DNA of 64,000 bases. It comes from Triops longicaudatus (taxonomy: Eukaryota > Arthropoda > Branchiopoda > Notostraca > Triopsidae). Where the stretch lies: NCBI GenBank assembly GCA_022885665.1, contig JAGQDJ010000001.1, forward strand, positions 434,001 through 498,000, in the 5' to 3' direction. Under the pieces are notes generated by a model. The model saw only the letters and a list, made by a program, of their open reading frames with translations. It ran no database searches and had not been told where the DNA came from. This document shows positions 1 to 12,900 of the stretch, piece by piece. Numbering within the stretch: position 1 is the first letter of the stretch; each line of letters starts with the position of its first letter. Position numbers and translations under genes: made by a program.

Positions 1-868
1 GCAGAACCAACTTTCTTTTCTTGACAAAAAAAAGACGCTTCTACTTTATAATGGATTCCATCTATGAGTTTTCTGCAAACAAAGTGAAAAAACATCTTTC
101 TCAAGCATGGTTCCAAATCTGCGTTACTCGAGCATTCCTTGCTTGTTTTCTTCTCTCCGCAACTGCAGTCTCACTCCGCCACAAGAGAAACGTGAAATGA
201 AAGTAACTGGAAAAACCGAACACGATATGCATTTGAACGTACAAACCATTTCACGTATTTCTTTGCTTCGCCGAAAAGAAATAATACTGATTTTTTGGGG
301 GGATAAGGAAGAATGGAGCGAAAGAATTGAAGCAGGGAAAAAAAGATTGCCGATGCTGCGCAAGCCAGGATCTATGCGTACTTCACTGTACCAGAAGTCT
401 CATGGGCATTGATTCCATGAGAGTCATACCTTCACCTCCCAGCTCGAACAATCTTCACATATCCATCTTCCCGCCAGCGCAGGCAAGCGTTAGTTGGTGT
501 GCAGCACGCAGAGCTCGCAGAGGGAAGTCGCACGACAACGCTGGTCGTCGTCCTCCGCGGCACAGGTGCAGTAAAAGCCGACAAGAAGTACTCTCTTCAG
601 ACCACATCGGATTCTGGAGTTAGTACCAGAAGCACCACAGAATCGGATATCAGGTCATCCTCTTCCGGCAGTTTACAACGTAAAAAACAAACTTTTACTC
701 TCTGGTGTGATTCTACCTTCCTAATTTCCCCGTAAGGTTTACGAGTCTTTGTTCCCCAAGTGTGTCCAGGGAAAGTTGATGTGTGGGAAGTGTTCGACGT
801 GATTCAACAGCAATCTGTCAGTGGACTCGGCAATCCATCATGAATAGCTGCCCAACAAGTCGCTTGTT
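1..868 (+). other. Upstream region / putative 5' UTR and promoter of the nAChR gene
   Basis: No gene is recognised here. The part from about 470 to 660 is richer in G+C and CpG than its surroundings and lies just upstream of the signal-peptide exon, so it may be the transcription start region or 5' UTR. A donor-like gtaagg at 733 and an acceptor-like ttcaacag ending near 811 could bound a small 5' UTR intron. Open frames in the 100-735 range match nothing I recognise. Confidence 0.3.
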
Positions 869-872
869 ATGA
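840..872 (+). promoter_or_regulatory. Upstream ORF overlapping the nAChR start codon
   Basis: An ATG at 840 opens a 10-codon frame whose TGA stop (870-872) overlaps the candidate nAChR start at 869 in an ATGA arrangement. The nAChR ATG at 869 has a poor context (gttATGa). The next in-frame ATG at 881 has a better one (gccATGg). The overlap could allow reinitiation or favour the ATG at 881. It is visible in sequence; function is inferred and depends on where transcription starts. Confidence 0.4.
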
Positions 873-959
873 CACGGGCCATGGCTTATTACCACTGTAG
901 CAACCAATCTTGGCTGATTTTTCTCTCAGCCGTACTCCTTGCCTTCATTTGGACCAAAG
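869..959 (+). CDS. nAChR exon 1: signal peptide
   Basis: Encodes residues 1-30 with a hydrophobic core (WLIFLSAVLLAFIW), then donor AAAG|gtaagt. It ends in phase 1. Joined to 23452 it gives a Gly codon and reads WTK-G-SHEKRLL, the expected mature N-terminus for this class. Phase and content both fit, although the intron is 22.5 kb. The start may be Met1 (869) or Met5 (881). Confidence 0.8.
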
Positions 960-3900
960 GTAAGTCTCTCTTCTATACGTTAAAAAAAAAAAAAAAAAAA
1001 CTAAACCCTGGCTCTGGCTATTATTTTGGTAACCAAGCTCCAACACGCCCCCACATTAAGAAAATTTTTGTTTCAAATAAATTGAAAGGACTCTATTAAA
1101 CAATTTTCTTTAACACAATGACTACGAATTTCTCTTGCAACTCTATGGAACTCCGCTTCTCTCCAGTCGATGTACAGAACCAGGGAGGGTCGCATGCACA
1201 TACACATGTTATGAAAGTTGCCTTCTCTTAACACAAGAGACAGTTAGCTTGGCCCAAAACTACCTCTGAGCACGGAATTCGCGTTGCCATTTTCTTCCTC
1301 GTCTCGTATTTTTAAGGCAGAATTCCGTAACTCACACTCTATGTGCAGTTTTCATGACGGACAACAGTAAAGCGTACTTTCGCTTCGAAAAGTGAAAAGT
1401 TCACCAACAAGTAGAAGTTTCACCCTAAAAACCATATGCACTTCCTTTGACGGTATTTCATTAAAAACTCGGAGTTCAAGCACAGCTTCTTGTGGAAAAA
1501 CAACAGATTTTCAGAAGACTTCCTTTTTCAGTGCTTCTCTTTGTAAACACATATGATGGGTTGTGCGGTAGGAGTCTCTAGGGGGCGGGGGTAGCGGGGG
1601 AGACTTGTAACGCTCGGCTGGATATTCTTTCGGGTGATCAGTACCCTTTTGTGATATCTCCATTATCCAAGAAAACTTCCCCGGAAAGGGTCTACAATGT
1701 TATCTAAATACGTGCATTGTCTTGGTCCTCACGACTACCCTGTTAACCATTCCACACTAATCCACAAAACCGTGTACTTGAAGCAAGTTGAAGAAGTCAA
1801 GGGCGGCACGGGAACCTGAAAAACCAACTTTCCTCGGGTATCTCCATCTACGAGACGTCAAACTTGTAAAGCTCCTTCGTCTTTCCACTTAGCCCAGTTG
1901 AATGTGAAGGATTCTATGTAGGCCTTTCAGTGTAACGACCTGCCAGAACTCCATTTCGCTCGATTATTTGCACTTCTGAGCGAGAGAAGCTGGGGCCGGG
2001 GAATTAGTTAGGAAGATGCTCAAAGGGGCAAGTGGGAGCCAAAGTAAGAACAGTGTAGCGAACACCCCGAAACAGCCACTTGCCAGTGTAAATGTATCGA
2101 CAATTTTGGAAACAAAATAGGTCTTCAAGCTTAAAAGGGGGAGGCAAAGCTGAGTGCTAAAGTAATTCATTAGCTCGAGTAGATCTTAATTCGATTATAC
2201 AGCACTGGTCTTCTTCAAGTCGTCCCGTTGTTATAGCTACCAAGCAAAGGGGAAGGAGAGAGCCTCGAAAGCCTACTAAAAGTCAGACCCTTTTGAAACC
2301 TTGTACCTCTACGTTTTTACGAGCACCCTGGCCGTGAAGAAGCCGCAAAACCAGCTTGCAGTGCAACGTGGGCTTTGCGCTTTGCGAGAAACCCCGAGCC
2401 AGCACGAAAGAGGCGGGGTCGGCAGCATTCTACCATTTCAAACCCCTAATTTTTGCGTAACAGAACCTGAACCTTCTATATCCGTAGTGTGATTTTTGTA
2501 CCCATTGCCAAATCCAACTCCTATCGGCATTTTTAATTGTCTCCGCAACTTGCCCGCAGAAACGAAAAGAAGACACTCTACTCAGTGTCTATCAACTCAG
2601 CGAAATGCTCAACTTCCCCCTCTTGTTTACACACACCACAAAGGAAATGGCTACTGCCACGCCAAAGTAATCCTCTCGACAGTCTCTTGTCGTATTAACT
2701 CACCCCCTAGTCCTTTTCTTTTCTCTCTTTTCAATTTCCTTGCAGCTACCTTGGGCAATGTGGTCCACTTTTCGGAGGCTTGTATAGGGAAAACCACTCC
2801 CTCCTACTTCACAAACCCGCTCGAAGAAAGCCTAATTTCCAACGCAATAAGCCCTGTGCCATGTTGGAGGTAAAGAAGCTGGGGTGGCAAGGGCCGAAAT
2901 GGCTAGTAAAGCGTCAACAAGGACCGGTGCATGCGACTTACGGCGCTAGTGATGTTTCTGTTTTTCCATGACGAGCTTATGCTAAAATCAACAAACCCAA
3001 CCTGCGTCGATACCGGCATGGAAAATAGCCATCACGAGCTCCTCTATCTAGCGGTGTCAGGTGTAAAAGCTGGCAAACTGAATTATCGATCTTATTAATA
3101 TCGGTATTCCGAGCGAGGCATCGCCTGTCTCGATTTCACCAAACCGTAAAGATTTTTCTTTTCTAAATGATTGCAAGGAGAACCAGTAACCGAAGGAAGT
3201 CGAATCCAAGCACTCATATCGGGAAAGAAAGCTCATCGAAATTCCTTTCGACAGCATCCCAATTTTATTAGCTACATTCCTTCCATTACCAAGGAAACTC
3301 CAGTTTAAGGAAGAATTATGGTATCTTTTATTTGCTGAGCTTTCCAGAAAAGTTCAAGGGTAAATTTCCTTGTAAGCGACGCTCTCGTAATTACGCAGTT
3401 TGCGGAGAGTGTGGCTATTATTTAAGGCCGCTGTCTACTGCTTTCCAAGAAACTCCCGTGGAATCCTAGAAGAAAATACGTACATTACTTTGCTCTGAGG
3501 AATCTGATATACATCACAAATGTCAAAACTACGCTTCCACAAAACCTCACCAAAACGCGGACAAGCACGACACCTTACATTTGCAGAAAATATGTCTCGT
3601 GTCCAGACCTTCAAATAAATTTCCCAGTGAAGTCCAATACCAGAAACACGAAAAAGATCCATGCCAGTAACAACGCAGAAAAATATCACCCCAATTCCAT
3701 TTCAGGCTGATGGTGCATGAAAAAAGTAGGAAAGCTATCTCTGGTGATATATTTTACACGAATACAAAATCGTTCACTGTCGCAAATTTTTCTTCCCTGC
3801 TGCGCACCCCATCTCTCCATTACTAAATAGCACTTATCCCCAAACGCATATCCTTTTCAACCTGTATCTTCGCTTGATGAGGCATATCTCTCGTAACCCT

Positions 3901-6900
3901 TATATGCTCCTTAAGCCTCCGCCTCCCTACTCCCGTGAGGAAAACGAGCTCTTCAATCCCCACAGTACGGTAAAGACTCATTTTCGCTATCTTGGCGGAC
4001 CTGTCGCCTCTCCGTTATAACTCAATCTGAAAAAGACAAGTCAAACCAACATACCCCATCACAACCCATCAGTTGATCCCATCTTCGCCCCAAAACTTTA
4101 AGCTTCCGAAAATTCACCCAACATGAGGACAGCAGCAATAGTTTTTTTTGGTTTCGAAAGATCCCGGAAGCAAATAAAAACCCATAATCAATTTATCGTT
4201 CATGTTAACAGCCCCAATAAGTGAGCTATTGAGAAAACAATACAGAAAGCCAACCTTTGACCTGGCACCCAAACGAGAAAAATTCGAAACCTGCTGAAGG
4301 TGCAGATCCATGGAATGCACGCAGCCCAGAACAGCAAGAATCTAAAGGAAAAATCAAAAAGGGCCCGACAACCTGGCAAGAAAGGTACCTTTAGCCTCGA
4401 ACTAGGAGATAAAGCCAGCAGGTTGCACAGGGGAGACGCTGGGCACTCTTGATCTTTTGTTCTCCGGGAGCAATATCATGCAAAAAGCTTACGGGTAAGC
4501 AGCCCATTCCAGGTTCTTCGAAATGAGACCCTATAACGAATAAAAACGTCAGTGGGCGTACTTATAGCTCCTCTCCGGATCGACAAACTGACGCAGTTGT
4601 TCTGACAAGACTGACATACTATGCCCAAGAAAAATAGAGACGTTGCCTAGCCCCACCCAACTCACCCTCCGGTCCCAACTCATTCTTTATGACACGTCTA
4701 GCCACTGCTAGTATCTAGAATCGTGACAGGATTGACGCTTTTTTATGGCTAGGCTCTGTCCTTCCACTTGGCCCCTAGCTGTTCCTCTCTCTTTTTTATT
4801 CTGTGACGACTTTCGCCCATGGCGGGTACTTGGGGCTCTGTCCCAAAGATTTGACAGGGGTGTTTTCTTTATACTGTTATATCTCCCATAACACTTCGAT
4901 TTGCCGCCGTGAGCGTTCTTGAAGCGTTCGTAAGTGATTGATTTAATGGAAGCTTTGCTGCGTTCTTCGCCCTTAACCCTGGATCCCAAATGTTACAGAA
5001 TATTTTCGTTTTCAGGCTTTTTTTAATTTCTGAGAAAAGGAGAGAAAAACCGGCGGGCAGGATGAAGTAACCCTATGGTAATCATGTGTGAGTCTTTAAA
5101 CAAGAAACAGCTTTTAAGTCCTGACTAAGACAATGAATAGTGTGGTTTGGAGCTTGTTTATGGTTGCGAGTCAGGAACTGCTTAATAATATAGCTGAATC
5201 CTCGCACACAAGAACGTGGAATGCTCAATAAGAGTTGGTCCTAATTAGGCTCGCTGAGGTCTATAGAATTTGAAATCTCGAAAGTAGCCCGGGTGTAAAC
5301 TCCTCCCTCCATCCCAACTCAATTGACTCGCACACATCTGGCAGCTACGGAATCTTAAGCAGGTTTTTACTGAGAACCTGTGCCACACGCGTGTTCGTTT
5401 TGGGTCTCGGAAGAGAAGAAAGAAGGGGGAGCCCAGGGGAACAAGATTTCTGCTCCACAACTAGGCTGGTTTTGCTTCTGACGCCATCATTAGAGATCAA
5501 CCAGGGGGCACGAAAACATTTTAAAAGGGTGTAAGGATCTGCATATCTTAAAACCGCTTTTTTTCAGTAACTCTGCTCTCTTTTTCTCTAAATCTAACCT
5601 CCCCTAAATGCTGTCAAGGGTACTCGATCGTGTGGCACTCCTAGTGGTCTAAACCTTGCTTCATACATGTTTGTCGGCCTTTCATAAACGGTACTTTTTG
5701 CTAATCTGAAGTTGAAGTGTATTAAAGAGGGAAGGAACACTGGCTGTGAGCGACATTTCACTTCACAGGGCAACAGTTTCAGTTATCAAACTGGAAATCA
5801 GAGCTTAGCTGCGGCACGATTTGTTGTAATGAATCGAGTGCGTGTTAGTAGTTATTAGCTTCAAATACTGTGTAAGTGATACACATAAAAGGTTCATACT
5901 GAAAATAAATAAACATTATTTATGGCAACGAATATGCAGAGAAAGAATTTGTGAGAACATTGTCACGCTATAGAAAGTGGGAAAAAAAGTTGAGAGTACT
6001 TTCGAGTATTTTTTTTAAAGCTTGAGCTGTGCTCCTTACCGAACAGTTAGCACTTCTTAGGCCTTACTAATGTTATGATCATTAAGATGAAGAAACTAAC
6101 TGGCAGTCACGGTCCGTCCATTCAACAATCTCGTTTTACGCCAGTAAGATATTGTTTGCACTATATTCATAATATAGACTAATATATACACAATAATACT
6201 TACATATACATCATGTATATATTACGTACATATACGTACTCATTCATACCAACACAAGTCGCACATGCATACCCTTACATGAGGAAGCGTACTTCAAAGG
6301 CGCCATCAGAGATTTACCATTTTTGGACCCTATTCCTCCTTACGTCATCAATTTTGGCTAATTTCCCTATTCTTATAATACTAGGCATCATCATTTGCCT
6401 GTGCTATTAACCCCGCCAAATAAGTGCGCTTCATACGCGTAATATTATACAAACATAAATCACATACAAACATAAATCACATACCAATCACATAGATACC
6501 ACAATTGTACCGCAAATACAAACCAAATATACATTAATATATACACAAAGCGTCACACTTACTCTGGGTATACTATAGTTACGACTTTTCCATACACGAT
6601 CATCTACGTGTACATTTTATCGAGCTATTGATATCGACATTCACACAAAGTATTTACATCTTAATTACTATAATTCACGTGTACTGAATAAAGTAATATG
6701 TCAATTCAGTCTTGATGTACTAACGTGCATGTTCTTGTCACATACTGCTGTGTGATTTACTTGTCTACAAAGAATTCAGAATTCATAGTCAATAATAACT
6801 CAACTTGCACATCTGGTCTGTGATTTGACGAATTGTCATAAGCGGTCCAGAAATCTCGATGTTATTTTTTCATTGCAGACTAAAGTGCTGTCGAAAAGAA

Positions 6901-9900
6901 GCAAACGAAATCTTAGAAGTCAAAGGGAACGGATACTCAAGCTTCGGTGCGATTACGATAAAAAAAAGGAAACGTACATAGCGTACATAAATCTTCCTTC
7001 AAATGACAGGGACAATGTGCTTAAAGTGAACGTAAACACATAAATCTCGGTTATTAAAAGAATTATGTGGGATAAAGAAATGAAAAGCTGCTTACAGGAA
7101 TTGAAAAGAAACTTTAGAAAAAGGCAAAAACAAATCCATGTTTACATTGGTGCGGATTCCTTATCTTTCCAGACAGTTTCTCCCCGCTTTCTGATAGTAA
7201 ATTCCTTGAGTAATAAGATAAGGTTGCGGGCATTGCCGTCTACCGAGATCATTTCCGAATGGTCATCCAGGGACTGAGTGACCTTACCGGCAGAAGCTAT
7301 ACCTTCCGCCAACGTTTGCTTACATCTGTGGAAGCAAAACACCCATTCTCCGTTTCTCTGGTCTCCTGCTTCTTGGGTTTGCTCTTGGTTGCGCAGGTAC
7401 GTCGTCGCCACGTTGTTGTAAACACGGCGGCGAAACGACGATGTTCTCCGTATGGCGTCGAAATCCTTATCAGCGAACATTTTACTCCCGCCAGGTACTG
7501 ATCGATAAGTATCCCAGAAAAGCTAGTACCACATGAGAGTGTGCGCAAATCAGCTCAAGCCACTCATTTAATGCAAAGCGCAGCGAGCTATTGGAAGTTA
7601 AAATGAGAAGAAGGGGGACATTTTCATAACACACTTGACAGTTGGTCCCCTGCTCTCTCACTCCCGTTTTTTCGCCTGATCTCTCACACCCTTCGACGGC
7701 AGAAAGAAAAGATTTCGTGGAAAATTCGGTTCGTTTCGCCGAAATCATGAACGAGAGAACAAGCAAGGAGGGAGAAGCTTCCATCTCAAGCAAGCATATT
7801 CTATCTCCGAAACGGGTTTCGCTTAGCCGAGGAAATGAGAGAAGAGAACCTTATCGGATTTCAACAGATACGCCCAACTCCTTTATGTTATTTCTGCATC
7901 CTAACTTGCGAATCCATTTCTAACCGAGGAAAGCGTACACGAACACGTTTATAGTAACGCTGTCACTTTCTTGCACCCCTTTTCCTACATGTTTTCTAAA
8001 AATTAGATACATTTCTTTCCATGTTATTGGAAACATATTTTGTTAAATCAACAAATCGGCAACTGTCAAGACGAAGAAGAATTTACCTAAAATATAGAAT
8101 CTTACCTGAATATAAGTAAAAATTATAACAATAGCACGTTGTTACTAGCCAACGAAAACGGCATTGGAACGGCTACAATGGTCGGCTCAGAAATATTCTC
8201 GTACGATCGTTCTCGTAATCGCATGACGAATCAAAAGCGGCTTACGTGAGGATCAAGTTTTCACTCGGTGGGGCCTAAAGAGACCTTAAATAAAAGAAAC
8301 CACGAATTCTACAGAAAACTGTCAGGCATATTCCAGAATAAGATTGTACTCAGCTAAGGCCTTCAAATCAAGTGAGTACTTGAAGCGAAAATCTCCTTCA
8401 CAGCTCGCCTTCATTATTCATTTCATGGCCGACGCCTCTCAAATTTCGATCCTTATTGTCAACAGTAGACATTCCCTACACTTCCAAGCAACTCTCCATT
8501 GCAGAAAAGAAAAATCAGAGCGAGAGTGATCGGTGGAAGGAAGGAGGAACGCACCGAACTTGCGAACACGACAGTAGACAGCATCTCGAGTGGCGGTAGC
8601 GCAGAAATAACATTTTCCCTACAAATCGGGTCCCGATTCCTTTTGTCCAGATGTTGCTTCCAATCAACAGCCCACTCTTCGTCTCATAGCAATTCATTTT
8701 TGGGCTCCCAAACGACGTAGGCTGCCGACAAAAGAACACACGGACTTGTAAAATTAAAAAAAGGAATGGCACGATAAGAAAAAATGATTATTTTTTACCA
8801 ATGCCAAGCTGCTGCAGCAATATCTGGAAGATTCCCATGCATTCGGCACGTATTTTTACCAGCTGTGCCAACAATTGAGAGACTTTGTAGGTTACGAAAA
8901 GGAGAAACGTTTCGTCTCTGCAGCCAACACCGGACCCGTTAGATTCAACATCAACCTACTAGTGTTTCTCAACAGCCTTGTCAGACTTTGGCTCTCTTCC
9001 GCCACCCGTTTTCCATCAGGCGGCTCTAGATATGCAAATACGGAAGCTTGCGCCATACTAGAGCTTTTGCCTCACCCTCTCTCTCGCTTTACACTTCATA
9101 TTTCAAGGATGCTTTCCTCGATGTTTGAGAATGGGCTGCCAAATACGTTGGCAGAAAAAAAAGAATGCTCCTTGTGTTTTCCTACCAAATAACGGAGTAC
9201 ATACTGCACGGCTTCTTCACAACTATCGAGAAAATGGGTTAAGATTCCATAGCGTCTTGTTCCGGTATTAAATAAGGCTAGAGCGAAGAGCTTTTACCTG
9301 AAATATTAGTTTCCGGGTAAAAGAAGGCCGAACTAAGGAAGAACCAAGAGCAGTAAATCACTGCTGCGTCCCTAGGTTTATCCCGAAAAGAATATCCACC
9401 ATATGTAAATGTCTCGCCCATTCTTTTCGTTACTCTCTTCTAGCATATTTGCCTCTTTTTATTTGGTGCCGGACACGGGCTATAACTCTCGTGGCGTGGA
9501 ACTGCAAATACTTTCGAGCCCCATTCTTCCCCTTTCGTCCTTTGTGCTGTACAACGGGGAATAAATGGTCCCCAAAACGGATAATATGCTATGCCCTTCT
9601 TCAGACGAGAAGATCAAAAGCAAAACCCATTGTTGACTGGAGTTGGATTGTGACTGACCTCTATGCCTGTATAGCGCATTCTCAATCCATTATGGGAAGA
9701 CATTTTTGGCGGAAACTCCACTATCGCGGTGTTTTCCTCTTCGCGTAAAGCGATTTTGGCTGTTTTCCATCTTAAATTCTGTCTTTGAACGTAAACGTCG
9801 TTTCGATTTATGCAATCTAATAGCGAGTAAACGACATGAAGGTAGAATAAGTGATAGACAAAGAACGGAGGAAAATGATGAGAAACGAAGCAGCAACATT

Positions 9901-12900
9901 TTTACAAACGACGAGCGAAAAAATACGCTGAATTAATACTCAATTGCAATCATATAGTTGATGTGCAGATAGTAATAAAGCTAGTAATTTTTTTCTGGAA
10001 GGGCTTAAGTGTGTATTACCTCCTTGTATTTGATTAAATTCCCGAAAGCATAGTTCTTATTGGTGCAGATATATCGCGGTTTACGTGACATTCTATAACG
10101 CGAACGAGCTACAACGCAACCCAACAAATAACAAGAGCAAAAACAGCCGGAAATTATGCTTTATATCAAATTTGCAGGATTGCTTATTTGCACCCATGGC
10201 ACGTAGCGGCGACTTTTGTGCGCAGACATTTGGGAGCTTTCATTTTTGTATTTCTGATTGCTGAAAAGGAGCCGCAAGTACGGTATAACACTTACGGTTG
10301 ATATCAACAACATATGTCTGGTTGCAATTGTTAATCTAATAGCTTTCTTAAGTTTAAAGTTGCGCTGTTCTACACGTTAAACCACAAGCTCGAATATTTT
10401 TGAATTATTTCGTGAAGCAATAGTGCATTCAGTAGCGCGAAAAGGCATTTATTGTATATTAATGTCGGGATTAGTTTTAGCCCATAGGAACGTATTCAGT
10501 GAGTTTCAAAAAGTTCTTGATGGAAATCACTCTTGCATTATGAAACACGAGCACTTCACGAACGCAACCAGCGCGTGAACTACGCCTCCACAGCACAGTG
10601 CCCCAGAAAGTTTACTGAGAACCGGTTAGGAAAAGGCTTAGGAAATCTATAGAATTTTTGTTACATTTTTCGAACAGGGAAGGAACTGTTACACACAAAA
10701 TGAAAGTCTAAGCCTACTCACAATTTTCACTCGGAAAGAAATAGGAAGAGCTCGAGTGCAATCCAGGATATTCTCGTTGTATGGGAAAATAAGATCATAA
10801 GCTTCGTATATAGGACGATACAGTAAAAAACACGTGCGCCAATATTTACCGTAACCAACTTCATTTGTTTGTTCGTACCCCCGCCCCCCACAATGAAGGA
10901 ACTTCTTTCTACCTCATATTCTGGTTCTCTTCAAAATTCGGGGAATTATTGTTGACCCAGGAGCTTTTATGAAATCTGAACCGGTTCTCAAGAGAAGCAT
11001 TCAACTTCTGTTTACAGCCATTGTCTTATTCTTTTCTCTCCACTCGATTTTTGGCCGACGTCCTGATAACAAACATGTTCCACAGTTCTCTTCTCACACT
11101 AATCAGCCCTTCTCTCTTTCCGAACATCAAGTTGCTAATTCTCCCCCATTTCCGTTTATGACTTTGCTACAAAAGCAAAAGTTGCAAAGCGTTGGCCAGA
11201 ATTCCTGCGCTTTTTCCTCAACGATTGAAACGGCATAGAAAAAAACGCAGCACAGCGATACGACCTGCACAAAAAGTACGGTGTAGGAGGGTCACAGTTC
11301 TTAGCAAATTGGCCAAATGTGGAATAATGGGACAAACCTCGGGGAGGTGAAATCTCTCCTCACAGGAAATAAATGCCAAGTTTCAAAGACGTTCACTCCC
11401 TCTGTTCTATATCACTTTTTTGTTTTACAACGCTTTATCCTAGAAAATGGAAACTATAAACCACTACCTAGGATCTTTCTTGCTATCTGAAGCTTAATAA
11501 CACCTATAAATCTCCAAATAATCTACATGAGATACAAATATCCCATGGAGCTTTATCTTTGGGCTAGAGACTTTGGAGATGCTGGTTTCCTAAGTTGCAT
11601 TGCCAGAGGAGAACAAGTAGCACCGTCCCTTTTTGATGGCTTTCATCGACATGCATAAGCGAATCAATGACAAGGTGTTACGTTCCTCTGTAGCACTCGA
11701 TCATCGCAGTTTGTCAGGAAATGAGATTCAGCGATCGATAAAATCCGACAATAAGTAAGAAAGAATACGAGTCGCACAAGAAAACGCTTCAAATGAGAGA
11801 AAACTGACAAACTCTTAAACAAAAAGAAAGAGAGTAGAAAAGAAGAAAGAAAGCCTTCTTTTACATTACATTATTTCGGTACACCGTCCGCGACATAAGG
11901 AAGGAAGGAAGTCACGGGGAAGGGAAGTAAGATAGAAAAGGAGCAATTGTTAAAAGTTTTCATGCGAAGATTTTCTACCGCTCCAAGTTTCTTCGACAAG
12001 CAGCAGCCGCCAGCAGTCAAAAGCAATGGCATCGATTTTTGTCCTTCAGCTTTGAAAACTGAGCCGGAGTAAGGCTAATTTTTTACGCCGTTTCGTAACA
12101 TTTAACATCAAACAATCACTTGACGCCTAGGAAATGTTCAATAGTAATTCGAGCTGCTCCTTCAAGTTCTTTTGCATTTTCCTCTTTTTTTTTGCTGCCT
12201 ACACTTTCCCTGATTTCTTGGCAAAATTACGCAAAAAAACTTGAAACTTGCGCCAGCGAACAAAAAGGTGAAGGAAAATTACCGAAAAGGTCGAAAGCAC
12301 TCTGACAAAAACTGAGGAAAAACAAAAGAACAGCATGTGTGTTTCTTCGATTTCTTTTTCATTTCTTTAGGCGGGTGAAAATGGAGCCAACGTGAGGCTA
12401 ATTCTCATGCCATTTCACAGTACTCAACACTAAACAATATTTTGACGCTTAAAGGAACTTCTCCTTGATATTCGATTCTTTTTACCTTGTCCCTCTTCCT
12501 CGAGAGCCATGTCTTTTTCAGTATTTCAGTTAATATTTTTGGAGAGTAGGATAATTTTGCTCAGGGATCTATACCCAGATTTACAAAAATTACAGTTAAT
12601 GATCGCAAGTGTAATTATGGGTATAATACATATTTAAAAATAACGAGCTTACTGTTCAACTAATTGGCTGATAAAATATATATACCACAAACGGAAGTAT
12701 CAATCAACGATACGCAATGTATTCGTAGAAACCAGAGCTATAAGCAGGAAAAAAAAATTCGATTCGTGATAGAACAAAAGCTGCCGTAGCACTACCTGGC
12801 AATACGTCTTGACTTTCCACTATTTTTTCTCCTTTAATTACCGCAGATTGGCAGTAGACTAATGATTCACTATATTAATCTCGGGCTTTTTTCTCATCCT

